A DNA stretch of 64,000 nt from Blastocatellia bacterium. Its GTDB lineage: Bacteria; Acidobacteriota; Blastocatellia; UBA7656; JADIYM01. The stretch covers positions 40,001-104,000 of the forward strand of contig JADIYM010000010.1 in NCBI GenBank assembly GCA_016705245.1, given 5' to 3'. The stretch's first letter is position 1. The number at the start of each line of letters is the position of its first letter. Shown in pieces: positions 8,967 to 16,490 of the stretch. The translations under genes were made by a program, and so were the position numbers. The notes beneath the pieces were generated by a model. It had not been told where the DNA came from. It saw only the letters and a list, made by a program, of their open reading frames with translations, and searched no databases.

Positions 8967-9626
8967 CTAAGAGGCCCAGAACTTGAACATCTTGTAGCCT
9001 TGCACGACGTCGGCCGGCTGGATTCCAAACAGCGATGCGATGACGAACGTCGTGAGCCAGAATGACGAAGACACGATCGGAACTGTCCACATCAGAAAGA
9101 GCAATCCGATGAAGACGTAGTGCTGATAGGGCGCGATGGCCTGCCGGACTCCGTGGCCGAGATACGGCTCGATGGCACCGAATCCGTCCAGGGGTGGCAG
9201 CGGCAACATGTTGAAGACGAGCGCCGTGACCTGCAGCAGTCCAAGGAAGGCAAGTGCCGGACCGACCGCCGATTCCCTTACTCCCGGCACCAGCAGGACG
9301 AGTCCCATCAAGACCGCGATGATCAGATTCGCGGCGGGACCTGCAAGTGAAACTGCCGTCGCCCATCCACGGCTGCGGAGGCAGTCACGCTGGATATAAA
9401 CCGCGGCACCTGGCAACCCAATTCCGCCGGACAGGAGAAACACGATAGGAAGGATGAACGAAAAGACCGGGTCCGTGTACTTGAGGGGATTGAAGGTCAA
9501 ATAGCCCTTTTCGCGTACTGACGTGTCTCCGCCCTTGTACGCGACGATCGCGTGGGCAAACTCGTGGAGGCAAACTGAAAAAATCCAGCCTCCCAGCACG
9601 ATCACAAACGTCAAGTACTTTTCCAT
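8967..9626 (-). CDS. Site-2 protease (M50) family membrane metalloprotease
   Basis: 219 residues, multi-pass membrane protein. Zinc motif HEFAH (His21-His25) lies in the first membrane segment, and NMLPLPPLDG supplies the third ligand, Asp147. This is the compact rhomboid-like S2P group without a PDZ domain, annotated as site-2 protease family; such enzymes cut membrane-embedded substrates. No anti-sigma partner is adjacent. Downstream small membrane gene at 8524 is probably in the same transcript. Confidence 0.93.
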   Translation of the reverse strand: MEKYLTFVIVLGGWIFSVCLHEFAHAIVAYKGGDTSVREKGYLTFNPLKYTDPVFSFILPIVFLLSGGIGLPGAAVYIQRDCLRSRGWATAVSLAGPAANLIIAVLMGLVLLVPGVRESAVGPALAFLGLLQVTALVFNMLPLPPLDGFGAIEPYLGHGVRQAIAPYQHYVFIGLLFLMWTVPIVSSSFWLTTFVIASLFGIQPADVVQGYKMFKFWAS

Positions 9627-10151
9627 TAACGACTTCCAGTCATTGTCGTGGACGCGTTAGAGGGAATCAGGAGTCCAAAAGGCAAAGGGGGCGGCGGAAT
9701 GTCCGTCGCCCCCTTTGCACATATTGATGTCGTTGTCGCGCAGCAGGAGCCGCGAGTTCACCAGGCTCGAGCCCGGCGCATGACCGCATATTCTGTTGTC
9801 AGGCTCGCAGTGTGGACTCCCAAGGAGTACTCCGGTGTGTCATCGCCATCGGGCAACCGCTTCGCTCAGCCGCATTGCCCGTCTTCACGCTTCACAGTGC
9901 ATTGGAGCGACCTCCGGTTCGGCGTGGAAGAACGAAGTTTCGTGCGACATCGCCGAGTATAGTCCTCTCATCATGGCGGTACAAGAAAGATTTCTTCCGG
10001 CGATGCGTTCCACCTCGCGCAGGCCAGCAGCCGGCGGACGTTGTACCCGGTGCTATACTCGATCCGGTTGGATCAGCGCAGTACCAATTCGATGAAAGGA
10101 GACGCGTCGAGTCCGGTTCCACCAGACTGACTCGGCAGCAATCGTTCCAAA
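9627..10151. other. Divergent intergenic region, no gene seen
   Basis: 525 bp between the divergent S2P and M48 starts. It holds the strong hairpin at 9682-9718 and, near the M48 gene, TATACT at 10054-10059 as a possible -10 box without a convincing -35. The AAGGAGA at about 10097 has no good start codon after it. Short frames here have no protein-like composition. Confidence 0.6.
9682..9718. terminator. Strong GC-rich hairpin
   Basis: A 16-bp stem (9682-9697 with 9703-9718, one G-U/mismatch) closes a 5-base loop. The left arm reads GCAAAGGGGGCGGCGG. No T-run follows on either strand. It stands in the leader between two divergent genes, so it could be a leader attenuator or structural element of the S2P transcript rather than a gene-end terminator. 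Confidence 0.55.
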
Positions 10152-11249
10152 ATGGCAATGAAGTACGCCGTCCGAGCGCTCGTTCTGGCCCTCGTCGCAT
10201 CGATCACTGCGCCGGCCGCCTTCGCCGGTGATCAGAAAGCGGTCGCGCAGAAGCCACTCGAGGTCAAAGAGAACCCGGCCATGATCGGCAAGCGCGACAT
10301 CAACAAGCGCCAGATCGACTTCTACTCGCTCGAGAAGGAAGCCGCGCTTGGTGCCAAGCTCGCGGCAGACGTCGGTCAGCAGGCCAAGTTCGTTGATGAT
10401 CCGATCATTGTCGAGTACGTGAATCGCCTCGGGCAGAACCTGGTTCTGCATTCCGACGCGAAGGTTCCGTTTCAGATCAAGGTCATTGACTCGGACGACG
10501 TGAATGCCTTCGCGCTTCCTGGCGGCTATTTCTTTGTGAACAAGGGACTTTTGCTCGCCGCGGACAATGAAGCGGAACTCGCGGGCGTGATGGCTCACGA
10601 AATCGCCCACGTCGCGGCACGTCACGGCGTCGAGAACGCGTCAAAGGGGACTTTGCTCAATTACGCCACGCTTCCGCTGATCTTCCTCGGCGGCGGCATC
10701 GGTTACGCGGCGCGTTCGGCGGCGAGCATTCTCGTGCCGGTCAGTTTCCTCAAGTTCAGCCGGAACGCCGAATACGAAGCCGACATGCTCGGTGCTCAGT
10801 ACATGTGGGCCGCCGGTTACGATCCGCGTGCGCTCGGCGAGTTCTTCGAGAAACTGCAGGGCAAGGAAAAGAAGAAGCCCGGAACGCTCGCCCGACTTTT
10901 CTCGACGCATCCGATCTCCGGCGACCGTCTCTCGCGTGTCAATTTGCTCGTGGCCCGGTTCCCCGGGAAGGAAGAGTATCTGTTCACGACCTCCGAGTTC
11001 GACCGGGTCAAGGCGCACCTCCTCCAGATCACGAACGCGCCGTCGGCAACCGGAGCGCCTCGCGACACCGGCCCGCAACGTCCGACACTAAAGCGTCGGC
11101 CGTCGAACGATCCCAATCAGGCGCCGGATCCCATGGACCCGAATGCGCAGCCAGGTGACCCGGGTGCGGAGCCGACGGCCCCGGACCGCCCCACGCTCAA
11201 GCGACGCGATTCGGACGTGCCGCCTCCGGCCGGCTCGCCGAATCCCTGA
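10152..11249 (+). CDS. M48 family zinc metallopeptidase, periplasmic
   Basis: 365 residues. Signal peptide (MKYAVRALVLALVASITAPAAFA). M48 catalytic core with HEIAH (His149-Glu150-His153) and the third ligand in RNAEYEAD (Glu207), as in BepA/LoiP-type proteases of the periplasm that act on outer-membrane or misfolded proteins. The C-terminal 75 residues are proline-rich and carry the block RPTLKRR twice. Start at ATG 10152 or 10158; neither has a clear SD. Followed by the terminator at 11291. Confidence 0.93.
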   Translation: MAMKYAVRALVLALVASITAPAAFAGDQKAVAQKPLEVKENPAMIGKRDINKRQIDFYSLEKEAALGAKLAADVGQQAKFVDDPIIVEYVNRLGQNLVLHSDAKVPFQIKVIDSDDVNAFALPGGYFFVNKGLLLAADNEAELAGVMAHEIAHVAARHGVENASKGTLLNYATLPLIFLGGGIGYAARSAASILVPVSFLKFSRNAEYEADMLGAQYMWAAGYDPRALGEFFEKLQGKEKKKPGTLARLFSTHPISGDRLSRVNLLVARFPGKEEYLFTTSEFDRVKAHLLQITNAPSATGAPRDTGPQRPTLKRRPSNDPNQAPDPMDPNAQPGDPGAEPTAPDRPTLKRRDSDVPPPAGSPNP

Positions 11250-11290
11250 ATTCGTCGGTTTTCATCATCACTCCTTCGCCGAAAGGTCTT

Positions 11291-11320
11291 GGGCGCCGGT
11301 TTGGAACCGGCGCCCTTCTT
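11291..11320 (+). terminator. Intrinsic terminator of the M48 gene
   Basis: A perfect 11-bp stem (11291-11301 with 11305-11315) with loop TGG is followed by TTCTT, 42 bp after the M48 stop. Classic rho-independent shape for a GC-rich genome. Confidence 0.8.
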
Positions 11321-11367
11321 GTTTCCGGCGGACAGTAGAGCGGGACGCGAGTGTTGCCTTCCTTCCT

Positions 11368-11459
11368 CAGCGTCTTTGCGAGTCCTTTGCGTCTCTGCGA
11401 GAAACACCATCGTACGGAAGCGCTTCTCGAAAAGACGCCAAGGACTCGCAAAGTCCTGA
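11368..11459. repeat. Imperfect palindrome built from CTTTGCG words
   Basis: Arms of about 36 bp (11368-11403 and 11424-11459), for example GCGAGTCCTTTGCG against its reverse complement. Word usage resembles the palindrome at 34623-34686. Confidence 0.7.
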
Positions 11460-11663
11460 AGAGGACGCGCGAAAATGGGAAACTCTTCCCTCCGCTCTCA
11501 CGTTTCTTTCGCCGGCAAAGACAGAAAGCTGAATTGCCCTCTGACGGGCCTCGTGACAGATCTACGGTTGCTCCGTAGTATTCGCGATGGCATCATCACG
11601 CGGCGGCACGCTGACATAGGAGACTTCACTTACATATCCCCAATTCGAAAAAGGAAGACCGAG

Positions 11664-13610
11664 GTGAATTTTCGCGCCTTTTCCCTGATCCTCGTTCTCG
11701 TCGCGGGTTCCGTGCTGCCAGCTCTTGCCGAAGAGCGAGTAGTCGCCCCGAACGAGAATCTCGTCGTCGACAGTATCCCGTCGATTTCCATGGAAATCGC
11801 CGACCAGGTCGGCTCCTACAACAATTCCGATCGGCCGGGCTCTCGAGCTGGCATCCAACTCGCCGCGAGATGCTCATCGGTACCCGCTTCGGTGACGTGC
11901 CGCAGATTCATCGCGTCAGGTTCCCGGGAGGGGACCGACAGCAACTTACGTTCTTTCCCGAGCGAATCGGCGGCGCTTCGTACCAGCCTTCGACTGGCGA
12001 GTACTTCGTTATCAGCAAGGACATCGGCGGCAATGAGTTCGCGCAGCTCTTCCGCTACGACCTCGCCTCGGGAAAGGTCACGCTGCTGACCGACGGCAAG
12101 TCCCGCAACGGCAGGGGTCCGTGGTCCACGGCGGGCGACCGCCTGGCCTATACCTCGACCCGGCGAAATGGCGCCGACGTCGACTTCTATGTCATCGATC
12201 CTGCGAATCCATCATCGAATAGAATGCTCGCCGAAGTTCAGGGCGGTGGCTGGGGCCCCATGGACTGGTCGCCTGACGACAAGTGGATCGTTGGCGGCGA
12301 ATACGTCTCGGTCAACGAGAGCTACCTCTGGTTGTTCGACTCGACGTCCGGCGCGAAGACGCTGCTGACGCCGAAGGACGGCACGAAGATCTCGTGGGGC
12401 GGCGCCGCGTTCGCGAAGGACGGCAAGGGCCTCTACGTCACGACCGACAAGGACTCTGAGTTCCAGCGCCTCGCCTACTTGGACCTGGCGACCAAATCCG
12501 TGACGTTCCTGACGACGGACGTGAAATGGGACGTCGAGGACTTCTCACTCTCCGACGACGGAAAGACGATCGCGTTCGTCACCAACGAAGACGGCATCAG
12601 CGTTCTGCACCTCCTCGACACGAAGTCGAAGAAGGAGCGTCCGGCTCCGAAGCTTCCGTCGGGCGTCATCGGCGGCGCTGAGTTCCACAAGAACAGCCAG
12701 GACCTCGGGCTGACGATCTCGTCGGCGCGTTCGACATCGGATGTCTACTCGGTGAACGTGAAGACCGGCAAGGTCGAGCGCTGGACCGAGAGCGAGACCG
12801 GCGGCCTGAACACGTCTGCGTTCGCCGAACCGGAGCTCGTCCGTTGGAAGAGCTTCGACGGGCTGCCGATTTCGGGATTCCTCTACCGTCCGCCGGCCGG
12901 CAAGTTCTCAGGGAAGCGACCGGTCATCATCAACATCCACGGCGGACCGGAAGCGCAGTTCCGTCCGACCTTTCTCGGCCGCTCGAACTACCTAATGAGC
13001 GAGCTCCGGGATCGCCGATCTCTTCCCGAACGTCCGTGGTTCGGCCGGGTACGGCAAGACGTTTCTGACCCTCGACAATGGTTACAAGCGCGAGGACTCG
13101 GTCAAGGACATCGGGGCCCTGCTCGACTGGATTGCGACGCAACCGGATCTCGATTCGAGTCGCATTCTCGTGACTGGCGGCAGCTATGGCGGCTACATGA
13201 CGTTCGCCGTTGCGACGCATTACAACGACCGAATCCGCGCGTCGCTTGCGGTCGTCGGCATCTCGAAGTTCGTCTCGTTCCTCGAGCGGACCGAGAGTTA
13301 TCGGCGGGACCTGCGGCGGGTGGAGTACGGCGACGAGCGCGATCCCGCCATGCGCGAATTCCTGCTCAAGATCGCTCCACTCAACAATGCAAAGAAGATC
13401 ACGAAGCCGATGTTCGTGGTCCAGGGCAAGAACGATCCTCGAGTGCCGCTCAACGAAGCCGAGCAGATGGTCGCCACCATCAAGGCGAACAACACTCCGG
13501 TCTGGTACCTGATGGCCAAGGACGAGGGCCACGGATTCTCGAAGAAGAAGAATGCTGACTTCCAGTTCTTCGCTACGGTCCGATATGCACAGGAGTACCT
13601 CCTGAAGTAG
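11664..13610 (+). CDS. S9 family peptidase (acylaminoacyl/prolyl oligopeptidase type), reading frame broken twice
   Basis: Signal peptide from GTG 11664 (VNFRAFSLILVLVAGSV), with AAGGAAG upstream. A beta-propeller follows (SSWHPTRREMLIGTRFGD ... ) and then the alpha/beta hydrolase domain with GGSYGGYM (nucleophile Ser), QGKNDPRVP (Asp) and EGHGF (His). The frame shifts at about 11820-11826 (one base missing) and at 13004-13010 (one base extra); the two indels compensate, so 11664-13610 spans exactly 649 codons. Conserved sequence continues in the shifted frame on both sides, so this is one gene. Assembly error is more likely than decay because neighbours show the same defect. Confidence 0.88.
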
Positions 13611-13650
13611 CTCGATTGACGTTGGCTTGCGGACTGCGAGCCCTGCAGAG

Positions 13651-13733
13651 CCGGGAGCGATAGCGTCCGGGTGAATGATCGGTTCGATGACACACGTCGT
13701 CGGGCAGGTCCACCCGGTCGCCGTCGCTCCGGG
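13651..13733. repeat. Diverged palindrome at a convergent junction
   Basis: Arms 13651-13673 and 13711-13733 pair over 23 bp with about four mismatches (left arm CCGGGAGCGATAGCG). It sits between the convergent S9 and response-regulator genes, the same position as the better conserved palindromes elsewhere. Confidence 0.6.
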
Positions 13734-13753
13734 TTCCGTTTCGCGAGAGGACC

Positions 13754-14128
13754 CTAATCTCGTCCCGACTCGATGGCGGAGCCGACGGCGTCGAGCAACT
13801 CTCCGGCCGTGAACGGCTTCGGCAGCTCACTCACCGCGCCGAACTTCCTCGCGGACGAGAGATAGTCCGGAAGACCCACCGCTCCGCCCGACATGGCCAC
13901 GACGGAAACGGCAACATAGGTCCTGACGAGTTCCGATATCGTCTCTATGCCGTCCATGTTCGGCATGAAGATATCGCACAGGACTACCTGATACGGTGCC
14001 AAAGCGAACATCTTGAGGCCGACCGCGCCGTCCGGCGCGTCATCGACAGAGTAACCGGCCTGCTCTAGGATCTCGCGACAAACGTCGCGAATCCCGGGAT
14101 CGTCGTCAATGACGAGCACGCGAGCCAT
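13754..14128 (-). CDS. Single-domain response regulator (CheY-like)
   Basis: 124 residues, receiver domain only. Acidic pocket Asp8-Asp10 (VLVIDDDPG), phospho-acceptor Asp52 (VVLCDIFMP), the Ser80 switch position (VVAMSGG) and Lys104 (LPKPF) are all present. No output domain, so it acts by binding a partner or relaying phosphate. It starts 9 bp after the CusF-like gene on the same strand, so probably co-transcribed. No histidine kinase in the window. Confidence 0.95.
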   Translation of the reverse strand: MARVLVIDDDPGIRDVCREILEQAGYSVDDAPDGAVGLKMFALAPYQVVLCDIFMPNMDGIETISELVRTYVAVSVVAMSGGAVGLPDYLSSARKFGAVSELPKPFTAGELLDAVGSAIESGRD

Positions 14129-14137
14129 TGGCGGTCC

Positions 14138-14467
14138 TCAGGACGGAATCTTCCGCAGCTCCGTGATGACGTCGACGGCTGCCTCTTCCGTGATCGTGAA
14201 CTCGACCTTGTCGCCTGGAGCGATACCGGAAAGCAGCGCGGCATCCTTGACGTCGAACCACATCGTCATCGCTTCCATGAAGCCTTCGATCTTCTCGTGG
14301 TTGATCTTGACACGACTCTTCTCGACGTTGACGACCACGACTACCCCGAGCCCCTTGTGCGTGGCGCCCGTGGCTGCAGCTGTCATCGGGGCGTGCGTCG
14401 CGCACGCCAGCGAATGCGAGATCGCGAGAAACGCAAGAGCGACAACGGCAAGTACACCACGTGACAT
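14138..14467 (-). CDS. CusF-like copper-binding lipoprotein
   Basis: 109 residues from ATG 14467. The signal ends in a lipobox (SHSLAC). The body matches the copper-binding CusF/YdeI OB-fold pattern: INHEKIEGFMEAMTMWF (His and the MTM methionines are the copper ligands in CusF) followed by GIAPGDKVEF. Periplasmic metal chaperone or buffer. No CusCBA efflux genes nearby. Longer upstream start would give unconserved residues. Likely in one transcript with the response regulator. Confidence 0.85.
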   Translation of the reverse strand: MSRGVLAVVALAFLAISHSLACATHAPMTAAATGATHKGLGVVVVVNVEKSRVKINHEKIEGFMEAMTMWFDVKDAALLSGIAPGDKVEFTITEEAAVDVITELRKIPS

Positions 14468-14908
14468 CGGCTTGGACCCTTCCTTCGGATTCGATGGCCG
14501 CGATGATACCGGCACGATGGAATGGGCGGCAACTCGGAGTTGCGCGGCACGCACCGGTAATTTCAGAGACGATCACGGGTCCGTCACATTTCCTTCCGCG
14601 AGTCACGCGCGCCCGGCAATGCACTCGCAGCTTCGTCTTTGCGGAAGGACGGAAGTGATCGGAGCCGTTCGACCGTCCGTTGGACGCTCGCTACCGCTCG
14701 CGGCTCAAAAAACGGGGACTACCCGCATCGCGCACGACCACGCAGGACGCTTCGCCGGCTCCCCGCTTTTTGAGCCGCGAGCGATAGCGAGCGTCCCACG
14801 GATGGTGCCTGAAATCGCAGATTCGTCGTTGCGGAAGGACAGAAGTGATCGGAACCACCGACACCTTCAATCAAATGCCCCGTCCACTATCGTATCGCCA
14901 GGAATCGG
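14468..14908. other. Intergenic region holding a palindrome framed by direct repeats
   Basis: 441 bp between the minus-strand DUF1304 and CusF-like genes. Apart from the element at 14627-14856, no gene or signal seen; short frames look like shadows. Confidence 0.65.
14627..14856. repeat. 46-bp-arm palindrome flanked by 40-bp direct repeats
   Basis: Palindrome arms at about 14675-14720 and 14759-14804 are reverse complements with few mismatches (shared core CGCTCGCGGCTCAAAAA). On both sides stands an imperfect 40-bp direct repeat (14627-14666 and 14817-14856, shared core GCGGAAGGAC and AAGTGATCGGA). This nested DR-IR-DR arrangement is not seen around the other palindromes. Confidence 0.8.
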
Positions 14909-15280
14909 TCAGCGCTCGGTTCCCCGCTTCGACGAGGCCAGAACGGCCGCGAAGGCGACAACCGCCGGAAGTGCCTGCGTCAGGAGTATCGACGTTTTCG
15001 CGGTGATCCCGCCAAATACGCCCGCGACGACGACGCAGCCGAGAAAGAAGAGCTTTAGCTCACGCCGGTCCGACCAGAGCGCCCAGGCGATTCCGGCAGC
15101 CAGAAATCCGTTGTAGAGCCCTTGATTCGCGGCGAGCGTAGCGGAGCTGGCCGAGACATCCGGAGTCATCGCAAAGATCTTGCGACCAACCGGGTGGTCC
15201 CAGAAGAACATCTCGAGCACGAGGATGCCGAGGTGGCTCACTCCAACGACTCCAGTCAGGATGTCGGCAATGCGTTTCAC
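14909..15280 (-). CDS. DUF1304 membrane protein
   Basis: 123 residues from GTG 15280, which follows AAGGAAG by 7 bases; an ATG 13 codons upstream is less likely. Four membrane helices with the family pattern (GVVGVSHLGILVLEMFFWDHP, AANQGLYNGFLAAGI, FFLGCVVVAGVFG). DUF1304 proteins are short inner-membrane proteins of unknown function. No coupling to the next gene is evident. Confidence 0.85.
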   Translation of the reverse strand: MKRIADILTGVVGVSHLGILVLEMFFWDHPVGRKIFAMTPDVSASSATLAANQGLYNGFLAAGIAWALWSDRRELKLFFLGCVVVAGVFGGITAKTSILLTQALPAVVAFAAVLASSKRGTER

Positions 15281-15336
15281 GATCAGTCTTCCTTCACGCC
15301 GGAGGCGTTCCAAAATCATGCTGCGATGACGCCCCG

Positions 15337-16185
15337 CTAGCGTCGGACCTCGGCGGCCTCGACCTGGAACATCGGACCCATCGCGAGCGCCCCGAACGCC
15401 GCCAGGACGATGAAATTGTCGAATGCAACACTCAGGATCGGTCCGGCGTCCTTGTAGTACATCGCCAGGACGAACACGTGCACCAGCTGAAGGAGCCCGT
15501 AGAGCGCTACGCCACCCCAGGCGCGAGCGACGAGCCCGCCGCCCATCTGCAGGGCGAAGCGCGCCATGGAGAGACTGAGAAACAGCAGAATCGGATAGAG
15601 AAGAAAGTTGACCATCTGCGCCGAAGTCATCACGAGTCGCTCTGTCTCGCTCAACTCAGAATTCGCGGTCCAATACGAGAAGAGGACATCGACCCTCGTG
15701 AAGAGCACGATCGTGATGACGAAGACCACCGCCATCAGCACGAGGTCGATCGTCTTCCCATGGAATCCGATTCCGGTATCGCGATATGCGCGGAGCATCC
15801 GCCACAGTGCCCAGCTCAGGAGAACACGAAACGAAGCCGGCAGGAGCTGGCCGCAGACGACTGCAACCGGCTCGATTTCGCCCAGGGTGAGCACGGACGG
15901 CAGGTATCCGATCACCTGCCCCAATGCCAGAGGAATCGCACCGATCGCCAGCATGCGCCACGCTGCCGAGCCGGCATCAGTCGGTCCGAAGAGGTTTGCG
16001 GCACGCCAGGCCGAGACTCCGGCAAACGGCAGGACGAGGACGGCCATGAGGACGACCTCGAGCCCGCTGACGGCCGCGAGTTGGGCACGGTCGAGCCTTC
16101 CGGAAATCGCGACGATGGCAACGATGGCCATCACGACTGCAAGCGTCGCAATCCACAACGTGAGGAGACGTCGGGGGGCGCTCAT
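15337..16185 (-). CDS. Eight-helix integral membrane protein, unknown
   Basis: 282 residues with about eight strongly hydrophobic segments from residue 7 to near the end and short loops; no catalytic or transport motif recognised. Its ATG overlaps the stop of the 78-aa gene (ATGA), so the two are translationally coupled. It lies downstream of the giant kinase/AAA/SBP gene on the same strand, 305 bp from its stop to this start including the small gene. It could be a membrane anchor or sensor for that system (inference). Confidence 0.75.
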   Translation of the reverse strand: MSAPRRLLTLWIATLAVVMAIVAIVAISGRLDRAQLAAVSGLEVVLMAVLVLPFAGVSAWRAANLFGPTDAGSAAWRMLAIGAIPLALGQVIGYLPSVLTLGEIEPVAVVCGQLLPASFRVLLSWALWRMLRAYRDTGIGFHGKTIDLVLMAVVFVITIVLFTRVDVLFSYWTANSELSETERLVMTSAQMVNFLLYPILLFLSLSMARFALQMGGGLVARAWGGVALYGLLQLVHVFVLAMYYKDAGPILSVAFDNFIVLAAFGALAMGPMFQVEAAEVRR

Positions 16186-16418
16186 TCCTCAACCTCCAGA
16201 CCGGCGATTTCTTCTTCGAGCTGCGCTGCCGCCTCCGATCCGAGGAAGACCCTCAGGATCGTCGAGACGTTGCGCGCGATATCCGGAAGATCTTCGCGCC
16301 GGACCGCGTCTGTTGCGATTCCCATCTTTCGCACGGCCAGGGTGACTGCGTTCGATGCCGTCACGCGCCCGATGCGGGGCGCGAGGTGCTCGACGGCGCG
16401 ATGGAGCCAGGGATTCAT
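16182..16418 (-). CDS. 78-residue protein coupled to the membrane protein
   Basis: Helical, charged protein (TLAVRKMGIATDAVRRE, then EEEIAGLEVEE at the end), no signal peptide, no cysteine. Begins 73 bp after the stop of the 1889-aa gene and ends in an ATGA overlap with the membrane protein gene. No family recognised. Its acidic tail and coupling suggest a soluble adaptor (inference). Confidence 0.65.
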   Translation of the reverse strand: MNPWLHRAVEHLAPRIGRVTASNAVTLAVRKMGIATDAVRREDLPDIARNVSTILRVFLGSEAAAQLEEEIAGLEVEE

Positions 16419-16490
16419 AAGACGCGATCTCGTGAACGACAGGATCCGGCAACGAGTTTCGTCCGGGCGCCGGACGGTTTTGACACTGTC

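Larger units (their letters stand above)
11250..11663. other. Intergenic stretch holding a terminator and a palindrome, no gene
   Basis: 414 bp between the M48 and S9 genes. Contains the terminator at 11291-11320 and the imperfect palindrome at 11368-11459; nothing else recognisable before the S9 leader. Confidence 0.7.

Noticed and set aside
9720..9900. Possible tRNA (CTCGAGCCC resembling a T-loop)
   Set aside because: No consistent acceptor stem or anticodon arm could be placed.
10097..10152. Small gene after the SD-like AAGGAGA upstream of the M48 gene
   Set aside because: No start codon at workable distance with a frame longer than a few codons.
11664..13610. Programmed ribosomal frameshifting in the S9 gene
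   Set aside because: No slippery heptamer or stimulatory stem at either site, and the same type of single-base defect recurs in unrelated genes.
14627..14856. Insertion sequence remnant with transposase
   Set aside because: Element is only about 230 bp and encodes nothing; kept as a repeat only.
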